15,170 bases of DNA, from NCBI GenBank assembly GCA_013115135.1, contig JABANP010000844.1, positions 1 to 15,170 of the forward strand. Direction: 5' to 3'. The position numbers were made by a program, and so were the translations under genes. Each line of letters begins with the position of its first letter. Position 1 is the stretch's first letter. The stretch comes from Perkinsus olseni. Lineage: Eukaryota > Perkinsozoa > Perkinsida > Perkinsidae. Shown piece after piece: positions 1 through 7,962 of this stretch. Under the pieces are notes generated by a model. That model ran no database searches. It worked only from the letters and a program-made list of their open reading frames with translations, and was not told where the DNA came from.

Positions 1-401
1 CAGTAACGCAACCAGTGGTAGGGTAGAAGAGGTACAGGAGTAACCGTTTCACCAACTTGTAAAACTTTGTATACTTGTTACTAATATAAACCGTTTCATA
101 ACTAGCGCACAAAGCATAACACAAACACTAAGATATTGACAAAATACAATTGCACGCGAGCCCAAATATTAACAGCAATCAAATCATCACATACCCTCAG
201 AAGGGACAGCGTAACACAAAAGATTAATCACATCAACAGAGGACCAGAGCAGCTAAGAAGAAAACTTCGGATCTCGTCACAGGTCTTCATTTTCTTCCTG
301 GCATCAATGTGCAATTCTTTCCGAAGGGTCTAATGCTATGGTATTGCGGTGAACTTCGCGGTTGATAACCTGATGATCGGGGAATCTACCTCAGCGAGTG
401 T

Positions 402-419
402 CATTTCTGCGCAGAAATG
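402..419. repeat. Perfect 18-bp palindrome
   Basis: The sequence CATTTCTGCGCAGAAATG is its own reverse complement over 18 bases with no spacer. It lies in non-coding sequence. It could be a binding site for a dimeric protein, a transposon remnant or chance, and nothing nearby decides between these. Confidence 0.6.
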
Positions 420-1017
420 TGTTGTCGCTACCAAATTGGCAGCGAGTGATAACCAATCGACTTATCGGGTGAGTCTTATCCTGCAGGAAATGAAGATTTT
501 ATACTGAGGCATATGTGAATCACATAATGTGATACTTGCGTTCAAATTGAATGACTCAATACAATTCAAGCGTAATTTGTCAGCTCCGATAATTAACTTA
601 TCTTCGAGCCTAGGCAGCCTGCTGCCCGTGAACGGCTGACAGTGTGCCATAACGTAGCGGTACTGCCGCAACGGTGTTGGCGCAGGGTATGAGCACGCAG
701 GACTTCCTCTCCAGTGACTGTGAATGAAATGACAAGACTAATTAATAATTAGTAATCAAATTTTCTTGAATCTAGCTGCCAGCGCATCCCACCACGACAA
801 AAACACGTGTTGATATCCGGCCTGTGAAAGGAGTAGCACACGATCCTTGTACAGGCGGCCTGTAAGTCATAGGCCGCTTTCCATAGGCTATAACAGGCCG
901 CTTCAAGCACACAATGTGTGCCTCAAAGTAGCTCAAATGTGGCCCGCACGTTTTTCGGACTCAGACTGATGACACCTAATTTCACCTAATTATTACAAAA
1001 ACTGCGAAAGGGAGGCT

Positions 1018-1040
1018 TCACTCAAGTTGAGTGACTCAAC
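1018..1040. repeat. Two overlapping odd palindromes
   Basis: TCACTCAA-G-TTGAGTGA (1018-1034) and GTTGAGT-G-ACTCAAC (1026-1040) are both perfect around a single central G and share the middle arm. The same short arm therefore occurs as forward, reverse and forward, so two mutually exclusive hairpins or dimer sites are possible. The same layout recurs at 14613-14634. Confidence 0.6.
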
Positions 1041-1262
1041 AACTGGGAGTTCTAGTCTGGGAGTGTATTACGTTGCTATCAGACGATCTATTGAATAGCT
1101 CCTCGGGTAGTGGCGCCACTCGCATGCCAAAACTCGACTGGCCATTGCGTTGTCTGGTACTCCAAAGGCAGCTGCGGCTAGCACTGCCTGCTCGGTGTAC
1201 TTTTCCCAGACATCAGTCACTTCTGTCGATCGAAATGGAGCCATAGAAAATGAATTAATCCA

Positions 1263-1293
1263 GATAATCACTCAGGATCCCTGAGTGGTTATC
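1263..1293. repeat. Hairpin with 14-bp arms
   Basis: The arms 1263-1276 and 1280-1293 are reverse complements at 13 of 14 positions, with a 3-base spacer ATC. The core arm CACTCAGG/CCTGAGTG is perfect. The CACTCA word is shared with the palindrome at 1018-1034, about 245 bases away, so the two could be ends of a small foldback element. I could not find a target duplication to support that. Confidence 0.55.
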
Positions 1294-1596
1294 GAGGTGA
1301 TCATCCACTTACTTCCTTTGAGAGCGCAATAGTTCTCGATATCAAACAGTCGAGAATGGCGGAGCCGCTCAGCCTGGGCCGAGCGAATGGGCATTCTTTC
1401 CATTCCTTTCTATCCGGGAAGAAATGTGTAGGAGGAGACTATCGCTTTGTTTCCGGGAGAGAAAGCTGCTCGCAGTCGGATCGACCAGTCGCTATTCAGG
1501 TCTTCCACTTGTAGTGGGTCGCAGGTCAACGGCGAGGTTTCGATTTATGATTCATCCCGAGACTCTATCAACCTACTCACCCGAGCTAGATATTAC

Positions 1597-1854
1597 CTAC
1601 TCACGGGTTAGTGGCGCTGAGACCTGACCGTACAGCATCCTCCTTACTCTATAAGTTCGACCCTTATACATTATCATTGACATAGAAGCAAGATTATTAC
1701 CAATATGCACTCTCATAAATGCATCTTGTATATCTCGTAGCTTACAAGATTTTGATAATCGTAGGACTGATGGTACTAAATTGGTAGTAGAGTGTGGAGT
1801 CCGGCGGTGATCATCACCAGCGGTGAAGAATGAGTTGATGGATTTTGTATGCAT
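1597..1854 (-). pseudogene. Reverse transcriptase fragment (LTR-element type)
   Basis: This 85-codon open frame contains an order of motifs expected for the finger-palm part of a retrotransposon reverse transcriptase. A segment NLVPSVLRLSKSCKLRDIQD leads into the first catalytic Asp motif (DIQDAF), followed by an Arg/Tyr-rich stretch and YGQVSAPLT, which corresponds to the 'FG..(S)P' motif B region. The arrangement resembles BEL/Pao elements ('..vL.rfR..., DIe..F.., yrf.rvpFG..sSPf'). No YxDD box follows, so the fragment is truncated at both ends. It is on the same strand as the gag-like frames upstream and may be the same element with protease and much of the gene deleted, or another element nested there. 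Confidence 0.55.
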
Positions 1855-1978
1855 ATCCCTCTGCCTAGAATCTTCTCGTAATTATCAAGCGGAACTGCAA
1901 CTCTTCAAGATTGGCGGTCGGTGTGGTAGTAGTTTGAGTTAAGTCTCGTTGCTGTTGTCAATTTGACGTGGAGCATAA

Positions 1979-2566
1979 TTACCGTGATGGATTATCTTGC
2001 TCATTCAGGAACATATCCAAATGTCGAACCATAGTCATAGTGTCTCGGACATGAGAATGAGTAGTTTTTTGCAATAGTTCTGAGCTCGTTGTGGGGACTC
2101 CCCACTGGGGAGCATTATCGAAGCTGAGCATTGGTATACACCAATCTGAAAGTACTTGAGGAGCGATAGAGTGGAGTCGTTGTAATACTGAGAAGGCAGT
2201 TTCTTTTAGTTGTTCGTCAATTGCTGCCATATGTCTATTTAAGAGATCATGCCCATCGGAGCGTTTGTAGTACTTCATCATAACCTCATAGTCATGCATC
2301 CCTTCTTCATCTTGACATAGTAATCTCACTGCTGCGGACATGTTAGCCCTTGGCGTGTACTCGAATGCATCAAAGATGAACGACTCGGCCAGTAGTTGTT
2401 CTGTAAAGTATGAGGTAGATCGCTCATCATCCAAGCCGATATACTTCTTGTTATCGGGGATGCGAACCTTTGCTATAGCTGAGAGAGTAAAAGGAGCATC
2501 ATATGTAGATGCATGTGAAGACGCGACTTCCTGTTGGCAAGTAGTAGATGAAATAATGCGATCAGC
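1979..2566 (-). pseudogene. Open retroelement-like frame, 195 codons, broken upstream
   Basis: From a TGA at 2567-2569 the minus frame stays open to the stop at 1979. The product is soluble, mostly helical and charged. It contains the segment IAKVRIPDNKKYIGLDDERS and ends in an MxMVRHLDMFLNEQ-like helix. I do not recognise a domain with certainty. Its strand, spacing and style fit a downstream continuation of the gag-like ORF at 2927-4138, separated from it by stops and frame changes between 2570 and 2930. No Cys-His zinc knuckle is visible. It could equally belong to a different, older element. There is no good start codon at the upstream edge; the first Met in frame is at 2434. Confidence 0.4.
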
Positions 2567-2673
2567 TCACCATATTCTTAAGGGTTGAAAGACGCGCCCT
2601 CAACGTTATTGTTGTCAACAGATCTTTTTCCCTTTGTGACATCTTGAACAACTTGATCTGCGATCTCAGCTGG

Positions 2674-2981
2674 TTAATGAGGTTCGGTATCAATAGGTAA
2701 CCCAAACGCTTCAGCGAGGGCCTGGAGATCAGAAGCCGAAAGGTTCTCCATTATGTTTAACACAACATAGGGTGCTGGGGGATCCTTGTTCTTCTTATTG
2801 TGCATGTGTACACCAACACGCGGACCCACTCTGTCTCAATAGTATCCGGACATAGATACTTGCTGGGAAGGTCCTCAAGCTTCCCTGTGTAGCTTTTACG
2901 ATCTCCTCCTCGGGGTCTTCGAGCCCTCAAGGACGGTGGAGATACTGTTCTAGCCTCACAGATGACAGTTGACACCACCAA
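2674..2981 (-). pseudogene. Frame-shifted continuation of the gag-like ORF
   Basis: Just past the stop of the gag-like ORF, two shorter minus frames look coding. One at 2757-2981 carries a basic then acidic segment (RARRPRGGDRKSYTGKLEDL) and overlaps the gag end. The other, at 2674-2805, includes NIMENLSASDLQALAEAFGL, a convincing amphipathic helix, and stops at 2674. Moving from one to the next requires a frame change in the overlap. I infer a single decayed reading frame rather than separate genes. Programmed frameshifting between gag and pol is an alternative, but several breaks in a row make decay more likely. Confidence 0.4.
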
Positions 2982-4138
2982 GGAACCATCACTCGCCGCC
3001 AGGAGGGACTCGACAGCATGGCACTCAGCAGCCGTTCACGGCGTTGTTCCCAAGAGAGATGTGGAAGAGCTGCAGGGTTGTCTCCATCAATCCCTTCAGC
3101 CTTGGGATCCATGTTGCATGTCATCAACGTCCAGAGCTTCTCTTCTCTTCCAAGGAAGGAGGATATGGTGTCGTTCTCAGCGACGGCGATCGACGACCAG
3201 GTCGCCATGACCTTAGCGACCGAGATGCGCGGGCGCTCTTCATCGATTGAGACCCGCACTAGACCGAGCCACTCGCGAACAATTTCGGAGTAACTCAAGT
3301 AGGCAGACTTGAACTCAGTCCGAACCTCAGCAGAAGCAGTAGTGAGATCGACTCCCGTCCACCTATGCCACCAAATCACCGCTTCCTGTAGGTCCCGAGA
3401 GCACACCCCGAGCAGGCAGCGACGGAGGTTTGCTGTCAAGGGGAGAGGTAACAAGAATACCAGCGATATCAGCTCAACGCTTGGGCTGGCCCTGGACGCG
3501 GAGAGCGACCGGTCAAGCTTATCACAGAAATCACCGAACTCTTTGGACTTTCCCGCGGCCTCAACGTGACGAACAGTGGACTTGTTGTTCTTTACAGCAG
3601 CCGCACAGGGAGAGTTTGGCAAATACCCGATGTTCCAGCTCTCGCTGAACTTGATGATGTTGGTTCCGAGAGCTTCACCACCACGACCGATGAGTGAGGT
3701 TGAAGGAGAGATCCACGGGTTTTTACCCACCCCAAGCACCGTCAGGAGTAATTCGTAGGTGCTCATCATCATGGCGTTCTCCAGACGGGGCAAGAAAGCT
3801 GCCGGGGGATCGACTGAACCATCAGCCTCAGCTAATAGCTCATCGATGACGGCCATGTTACGCTTCGTGTGATTCGCCACACCAAGCGGCTGCACCACCA
3901 GATCCGGGATGGCAGACCTCTGTCGACGAGCACGTCGCCTCGGTATGCCACCATCGTCTGGCTGGTCAGCATGAGTAGAGTCCTCGCCGTTGTGGGACTC
4001 CTCGTCATCACGGGACCCCTCGTCGTCGAACTCCTCGTCGTCGGACTGCTCTTCGTCGTCCTCGGGCAGGTTGTCACCATCGTCGCGACCAGGTGTTTCT
4101 TCCTGGTTGCGGCGTGTCCGGATCACAGCCGATACCAT
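2927..4138 (-). CDS. Gag-like protein of an LTR retrotransposon
   Basis: This 403-codon ORF reads away from the LTR at 4211-4553. I place the start at the Met at 4138, 72 bases inside the element. The frame is open further upstream to a Met at 4282, but that lies within the LTR. Residues about 13-63 are a very acidic, low-complexity tail (runs of Asp/Glu). A basic cluster with RRRARRQR follows at about 65-75, then some 330 residues of mixed helical sequence. There is no CCHC knuckle, protease or polymerase motif inside it. Position directly after LTR and primer site, length and composition fit Gag (capsid/nucleocapsid), which packages element RNA. The assignment rests on context rather than on a recognised domain. 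The frame is intact while the downstream frames are broken. Confidence 0.6.
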   Translation of the reverse strand: MVSAVIRTRRNQEETPGRDDGDNLPEDDEEQSDDEEFDDEGSRDDEESHNGEDSTHADQPDDGGIPRRRARRQRSAIPDLVVQPLGVANHTKRNMAVIDELLAEADGSVDPPAAFLPRLENAMMMSTYELLLTVLGVGKNPWISPSTSLIGRGGEALGTNIIKFSESWNIGYLPNSPCAAAVKNNKSTVRHVEAAGKSKEFGDFCDKLDRSLSASRASPSVELISLVFLLPLPLTANLRRCLLGVCSRDLQEAVIWWHRWTGVDLTTASAEVRTEFKSAYLSYSEIVREWLGLVRVSIDEERPRISVAKVMATWSSIAVAENDTISSFLGREEKLWTLMTCNMDPKAEGIDGDNPAALPHLSWEQRRERLLSAMLSSPSWRRVMVPWWCQLSSVRLEQYLHRP

Positions 4139-4190
4139 GGTGCGGGGTACGGGGCTGGGATGCACTTCAGTCTCGAAGTCAGCAGACCCA

Positions 4191-4208
4191 GCCCCACGGT
4201 GGGTGCCA
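4191..4208 (-). promoter_or_regulatory. Primer-binding site candidate
   Basis: Two bases after the inner end of the LTR, the minus strand reads TGGCACCCACCGTGGGGC. Starting with TGG a couple of bases past the LTR is the usual form of a retrotransposon primer site, which pairs with the 3' CCA end of a host tRNA. The matching tRNA would end in GGTGCCA-like sequence with G before CCA. I cannot name the tRNA without the host set. Confidence 0.5.
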
Positions 4209-4210
4209 GT

Positions 4211-4553
4211 TGTAACCTTCAGACCATTCTCGAATCTCAAGGTACTTGGTGAACACAACCAGGTATCGGAGGGGGATGACATTAATCAAAGGGAGATGGG
4301 TATAAAAAGTTCCAATAAAGTTGAGTGATTGTGACGCTCCCATGTAGGGACAGCGTCCTCGTCACTGTAGCGCCACAGCTGCTCCATGCAGCGGTGTCAC
4401 GGTAACTACAGGGCTAAAGCAAACAAGTGCGATTAGCGGAGAAATGACTGAGGGGATCCTATTAATGGCGTAGGTTGCAAAGGAGACACGATGGGGACAA
4501 CAGGGACAGGGAGACACTGGCGTCACGGTGACGTCGTCTCCATGTGTGTTACA
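4211..4553 (-). mobile_element. LTR of the gag-bearing element (5' LTR)
   Basis: This 343-bp block starts TGTAAC and ends GTTACA, a perfect 6-bp terminal inverted repeat with the TG...CA ends typical of LTRs. An identical copy lies 707 bases to the right (4918-5260). Its inner side is followed on the minus strand by a primer-binding site and a gag-like ORF, so it is the 5' LTR of a minus-strand element. The flanks CCAGT (4206-4210) and CATTC (4554-4558) do not match, as expected when the left flank is element interior. The second LTR of this element is not found in the window. A CTTTTTATACC stretch on the minus strand (around 4300) could serve as a TATA-like element. Confidence 0.85.
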
Positions 4554-4722
4554 CATTCTAAACTGGTTTAAGTCCAAGTTGGACTGTCCGACCAAGATAT
4601 GCGGTTGGACTTACAAGGAGGATATAAGGAGTTGCGGCACAAGGCAAACAATGAGATCAATACATTCCTCTATGTACCCACCAAAGAGCCACCAAAAAAA
4701 CGTCTAACGATATCCATAGTAC
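4554..4722 (-). other. Probable LINE 3' untranslated region
   Basis: This stretch lies between the outer end of the LTR and the stop codon of the LINE fragment. It contains no ORF. On the minus strand it follows the TGA at 4723-4725 directly, has a run of seven T soon after the stop, and is AT-rich. The simplest reading is LINE 3' UTR into which the LTR element inserted. Confidence 0.4.
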
Positions 4723-4912
4723 TCACATAGCATCACGCTGACATGTCTTGATATCCATCTGCACAAGAAGCGCATTCTCAAGCACCCTGGAGAGGGATTT
4801 CGGAATCGCACCAGTCACGCCAATCACAATTGGCACTGTCCCAGTTGAAAACCCCGGATACAACACTGCTATTCGGCCTTTTCTCCTGTTCGTTGCGCAA
4901 CACAGAGAGGTC

Positions 4913-4917
4913 AGCAC
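4913..4917. repeat. Target site duplication AGCAC (left)
   Basis: AGCAC immediately left of the solo LTR is repeated immediately to its right (5261-5265). Five bases is a usual duplication size for LTR-element integrase. Confidence 0.8.
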
Positions 4918-5260
4918 TGTAACCTTCAGACCATTCTCGAATCTCAAGGTACTTGGTGAACACAACCAGGTATCGGAGGGGGATGACATTAATCAAAGGG
5001 AGATGGGTATAAAAAGTTCCAATAAAGTTGAGTGATTGTGACGCTCCCATGTAGGGACAGCGTCCTCGTCACTGTAGCGCCACAGCTGCTCCATGCAGCG
5101 GTGTCACGGTAACTACAGGGCTAAAGCAAACAAGTGCGATTAGCGGAGAAATGACTGAGGGGATCCTATTAATGGCGTAGGTTGCAAAGGAGACACGATG
5201 GGGACAACAGGGACAGGGAGACACTGGCGTCACGGTGACGTCGTCTCCATGTGTGTTACA
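4918..5260 (-). mobile_element. Solo LTR inserted in the LINE fragment
   Basis: This 343-bp copy matches the LTR at 4211-4553 base for base as far as I can read, with the same TGTAAC...GTTACA ends and the same orientation. It is bounded by AGCAC on both sides, so it is a separate insertion and not the partner of the other LTR. Having no internal region, it is a solo LTR left after recombination between the two LTRs of a full element. Taking out the LTR and one AGCAC copy rejoins the LINE frame across the site (...GEIAVCA then DLSVLRNEQ...), which confirms the target. Confidence 0.85.
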
Positions 5261-5265
5261 AGCAC
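5261..5265. repeat. Target site duplication AGCAC (right)
   Basis: This is the right partner of 4913-4917. The LINE coding sequence resumes from here on the minus strand. Confidence 0.8.
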
Positions 5266-5759
5266 ACACTGCTATCTCACCAACAGTAACAACTTTCCTT
5301 TCATTGAGTACACTAATTATATCAGGATTATAATGCTCAACCTTATGAGGAATGTCGATCATTTGGTCCCAGAATAGACTGTCACACTCAATACAAGTCG
5401 GCCTACACGTCCGCCAATGGTTTTTAATTCCAACATTTAACAAATCACAACACACCTTATACACCAATCTGCACACACGATTATGACGATCCACGATCCA
5501 AATGCTCAGCAGCGGCCCAAATAGAACATGACGATGCTATATGGTACAAAGTCTCCTTCTCCTTGCCACACAACCGGCACATCGGATCCTAAGTCTGCAC
5601 AGGATAAACATTCGTGATAATAGCAAGAGTACGGGAAGCAGGTATATCAGACTCCATCTGAGGAGCGATACTAGCCGAAGCGAACCAACTCAAAGAAGCA
5701 TCAACATCTTTAACATCGACATCCTTCGCTACCTCAATCTATTATTCAATTATTCATAC

Positions 5760-5905
5760 TCGCTTCCGGCATTTCTTTGAATCTTGGTAAACTCGTTTCG
5801 TGTAATTTTTCACTATAATTGGCAACAAAACCACCATCACCTTTAACATCCAATCTTGATTTCATTTTCTCAACCCTTTCCAAAATTTTCTTCAGTCAGC
5901 TACAG
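5760..5905 (-). repeat. 146-bp repeated LINE block, copy 1
   Basis: This block is 144 of 146 bases identical to 9450-9595 in the same orientation; the differences I see are at the 'cactatAatt ggC' positions. On the minus strand it reads as a clean helix-forming peptide starting LKKILERVEKMKSRLDVKGD and including SLPRFKEMPEA. Copy 1 continues into the LINE tail and copy 2 follows LINE-like polymerase-end sequence, so I take both as the same LINE segment. A shared GGGTTATACCGT lies just upstream on the minus strand in both. Confidence 0.75.
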
Positions 5906-6002
5906 TCGTGTCATTCATGCACGGTATAACCCTGACTTAGGCTGGGACCCCTGACTGGCTACTATCATCGTGATGGGGTTGTTGATAGAGGACTTTACCG
6001 CA

Positions 6003-6600
6003 CCTACTCAGGATTTGGGTGGCGCCTTTAATGCATAACCCCCATCGCTAGATAAGGTCACGACCTATAAGAACCTGAGGCTGCGCTGCTGGAGCGACGA
6101 GCAGACGGAGAGGCACAACCGTGTCGATAAATAGCCGAGCATCCTCATCATAAACCTGTAACGGAAGCTTGTATCTGATATAGAGTGCCATCTGCCAGAC
6201 GGACTGATTGTTGAACTTCTTCAGATACACCGAGGCTTGCTAGTGTATCCGGATTCCTACAAATAAGATAACTGAATCCGGCCCCACTGTCAACTAGTGC
6301 TTTATCGATACAAATCCCCTCAATGCGGATCCTTAAAGTTAGTTCCGAAGGGACGGCGCTTTGATGAGGCACCCAATGGAGAGAGTCCTCCCTAGAGCAA
6401 AGACCCGTGGTTGATTGGCTATGGCTGGAACTAGGTCTATCTACAGACGACGTTGATTCATGTGCACTTTGGAAAGACGCGGAAGGAGTTGACAAGAATG
6501 ACGACTCATGTTGTGATGCGGAATCGATTGAAGGACGATCTATAGATGGTACAGCAAGTTGTACAGCTCCACGTAAGGGTAAAGAGGCAGAGCCCCTCAC
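6003..6600 (-). pseudogene. Retropepsin (aspartic protease) fragment of an LTR element
   Basis: A Ser-rich linker (about residues 15-70 of the 6600 frame) leads into a retropepsin-like fold. The catalytic loop ALVDSGAGFSYL has its Asp at 6289-6291. Then comes the QSVRLADGTLYQI strand, a frameshift near 6170, YKLPLQVYDEDARLF, and VAPAAQPQVLIGRDLI, which corresponds to the C-terminal 'lLGmDfl' helix of these proteases. A TAG follows at 6048-6050, but the frame goes on sensibly with RWGLCIKGATQILS. In a working element the protease dimer cleaves the Gag-Pol polyprotein. One frameshift and one stop make this copy inactive. It lies downstream of the capsid-like fragment at 6935-7411 and is probably part of the same element. 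Confidence 0.75.
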
Positions 6601-6934
6601 GCATGGAGAAAATGCAAAAGAACGAACGGCATAAGCCGACTTAGTGGCCCCGCCATAGCCTACTGACGGGGCCCCGGTCCGTTTTTTGGCGGATCGGCCA
6701 GAAATTGGCGAACGGTGGGACCCGAACCACGATCAGCTTGAAGATCTGCAAGTGCCGAAGCACCTCCGTCGAGAATCCCAGTAGAGCATACGGCTTTCCT
6801 CGCTTGTTCTTGGCCCGCAACGAGTCACTAGGCTTGACCGTAGGAATATATTTGGGGAATTTGTCGCGATCGTCCACGAGGGGACCGCTTGCGTAGATGA
6901 CGAAGGGAAACTTCTCAGAGAATTTGGGGCGACG
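6601..6934 (-). other. Degraded link between capsid-like and protease fragments
   Basis: Frames switch several times here. One 78-codon minus frame at 6641-6877 contains KPSDSLRAKNKRGKPYALLG, which looks like real basic linker sequence, but I see no complete CCHC knuckle. A GGCCCCG/CGGGGCC pair around 6645-6675 can form a 7-bp stem with a 14-base loop. I read this as decayed gag-pro linker sequence. Confidence 0.35.
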
Positions 6935-7411
6935 TTAAGGGCGTTCTCCTATATCTCGCACTGCTCGGACACTGTCCTCCTTTACTTGAGGCGCACCTGT
7001 AAGTAAGCGAGCCTCACGAGCTAGACCGCATGAACTTCTCAGTGCCGAGCAAAAGGTGATTGAAGTGACAGGTGGTGCATCATTCTCCTCTCGCGCTGCC
7101 AGATCGAAGTCGTCGAATGCGATAGCAGTTTCCCATTCGACATTTCCGTCACTGAGGCCCTTAGCGATGAGAGCGCTTTGCACCGACCTGAGGATAGAGA
7201 GAACGCAGTCGTGTGCGAGGCGACTGCAAAGAGCCGGAATGAAGGCTCGACCTTCACTCCGGTCATCGTCGAATGCCCGCTGACATAGGGCGAAGCATTT
7301 AGTCGCTCTCTCAATGAACGGTTCGGGATAATCAGCGTCAGAGATAAGCTTGAGCTTTGTCAGCTGGGACGAGTATTCTGCCTTAAGAGTCTCCTTCTTG
7401 CCTTGGAGTTA
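6935..7411 (-). pseudogene. Gag/capsid-like fragment of a second LTR element
   Basis: The minus frame is open for about 158 codons from just after a TAA near 7412 to the stop at 6935. There is no proper ATG near the front, so the upstream part of the gene is missing. The product begins with a Lys-rich helix (GKETLKAEYSSQLTKLKLIS), then FIERATKCFALCQRAFDDDR, a segment rich in Cys and Ala, and an Asp/Glu-rich tail. The all-helical character and the position upstream of a protease on the same strand suggest a capsid domain. I do not recognise the exact family, so the name rests on context. It is a truncated relic and differs from the gag-like ORF at 2927-4138. Confidence 0.45.
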
Positions 7412-7608
7412 ATTTATTAACAGACGTAAAATGCGTCTAAGTGTAGCCCCGAATCGTCGTGCGAGTGCGAAGCACTAATCTGGCACAACTGCTCTGTCTC
7501 CCTGTGTTGCGCTGACGCTATGAGGAAGTGCGAGTAGTCCAACGTGGCTAATGAGAAGCTGGTTAGCTCCAAGTGCAGTGTCTTCATAGCTCAGTATCTC
7601 ACGTCTAG

Positions 7609-7625
7609 AGCCATCTTGGTTCAAG
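7609..7625 (+). other. Degraded spliced-leader-like word
   Basis: AGCCATCTTGGTTCAAG matches the last 17 bases of the leader relict at 8469-8490 at 16 of 17 positions (T for C near the end), but on the opposite strand. The first bases of the leader are not conserved (CTAG instead of CCGT). It is followed by TATC rather than GT, so it is not a leader RNA gene in the usual form. It may be an older relict or chance. Confidence 0.4.
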
Positions 7626-7710
7626 TATCAGTTGACGGTATACGTCCCTTTGACTCTCTCTCCCCAATTTTTTTTTCTTTTTCCTCCTGCGGGGAAGGCT
7701 GGTAGTGCAT

Positions 7711-7812
7711 GGTCCAAAGGGACCTGGTAGCCGAGCTACCTAAGCAACCAGCTTGCTGCCTTCAGAGTTACACTCTGATAGGCGCGGTCTCATCCAACTT
7801 CCTCGCGGGAAG
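7711..7812. ncRNA. Cluster of five successive hairpins, possible structured RNA
   Basis: Five stems follow one another over about 100 bases: GGTCC/GGACC (7711-7724, loop AAAG), GGTAGC/GCTACC (7726-7740, loop CGA), AGCAA/TTGCT (7743-7757), TCAGAGT/ACTCTGA (7762-7778, loop TAC) and CTTCC/GGAAG (7798-7812). The first four are separated by only one to four bases. All stems are perfect Watson-Crick. I do not recognise the family. The strand cannot be told from symmetry; a plus-strand transcript would place the pyrimidine tract just upstream. Confidence 0.35.
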
Positions 7813-7962
7813 ACGCCGGCCGTAAAAGCCCTATCTATGCTCATACCTGCGTTTGTTGTGTTACCAAGCCTGGGCGGAACGAATCAGGAATTTTACTAAC
7901 AGAGTGGCGCAAACAATTCGCTCTCTATAGACAATTTTACTTCCTTCGCTCCGCCATTGCTC

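Larger units (their letters stand above)
1..1596. other. Stretch with no recognisable gene
   Basis: I find no convincing protein gene here. The open frames are short (under 75 codons), overlap one another on opposite strands and show no known motif. One minus-strand frame at 1068-1271 has a plausible amino acid mix (helix-like, with Trp-Glu-Lys and Ala-rich segments) but I cannot assign it. The stretch does hold perfect palindromes at 402-419 and 1018-1040 and a strong hairpin at 1263-1293, listed separately. It may be the decayed downstream end of the minus-strand retroelement that starts at 4553, but no second LTR copy is visible to prove that. Confidence 0.5.
4723..5905 (-). pseudogene. 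LINE (non-LTR retrotransposon) C-terminal fragment, copy 1
   Basis: Reading right to left on the minus strand: a Lys/Glu-rich helix (in 5760-5905), then a segment ending ITNVYPVQT, an in-frame TAG, and DPMCRLCGKEKETLYHIASS-C. The last is a C-x2-C-x9-H-x4-C knuckle of the kind found near the C-terminus of LINE polyproteins. After a frame change comes RHNRVCRLVYK, then a W/P-rich block, then PDIISVLNERKVVTVGEIAV. The end, past the inserted LTR, has VPIVIGVTGAIPKSLSRVLE and MDIKTCQRDAM followed by TGA. This matches the usual LINE tail ('..PvviGalGavp..l...l', '..lQ.dall'). At least two frameshifts, one stop and a 343-bp LTR insertion make it dead. The polymerase domain itself is absent. Confidence 0.75.
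7412..7962. other. Non-coding stretch with leader-like word, pyrimidine tract and hairpins
   Basis: No ORF of note on either strand. It contains the degraded leader-like word at 7609-7625, a plus-strand pyrimidine tract at about 7655-7689 with nine consecutive T followed by GGGGAAG, and five successive hairpins at 7711-7812. Leader-like word, pyrimidine tract and AG in this order on one strand resemble splice signals. Transcription is not shown. Confidence 0.4.

Noticed and set aside
136..671. Short open frames at 136-333 (plus) and 462-671 (minus)
   Set aside because: Under 70 codons, no motif, no neighbouring signal. Not supported as genes.
2091..2105. Palindrome GTGGGGA-C-TCCCCAC
   Set aside because: It lies inside a plausible coding frame, so I do not give it a separate role, although its form matches the palindromes in the flanks.
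4211..4282. Start of the gag-like ORF at the Met at 4282
   Set aside because: That Met is inside the LTR and occurs in the solo copy too. The Met at 4138, past the primer site, is the usual position for a gag start.
4211..5260. The two LTRs as the ends of one small element enclosing 364 bases
   Set aside because: The outer flanks (CCAGT and AGCAC) do not match, while the right copy alone has AGCAC on both sides. The enclosed sequence is LINE coding and UTR sequence, not an element interior.
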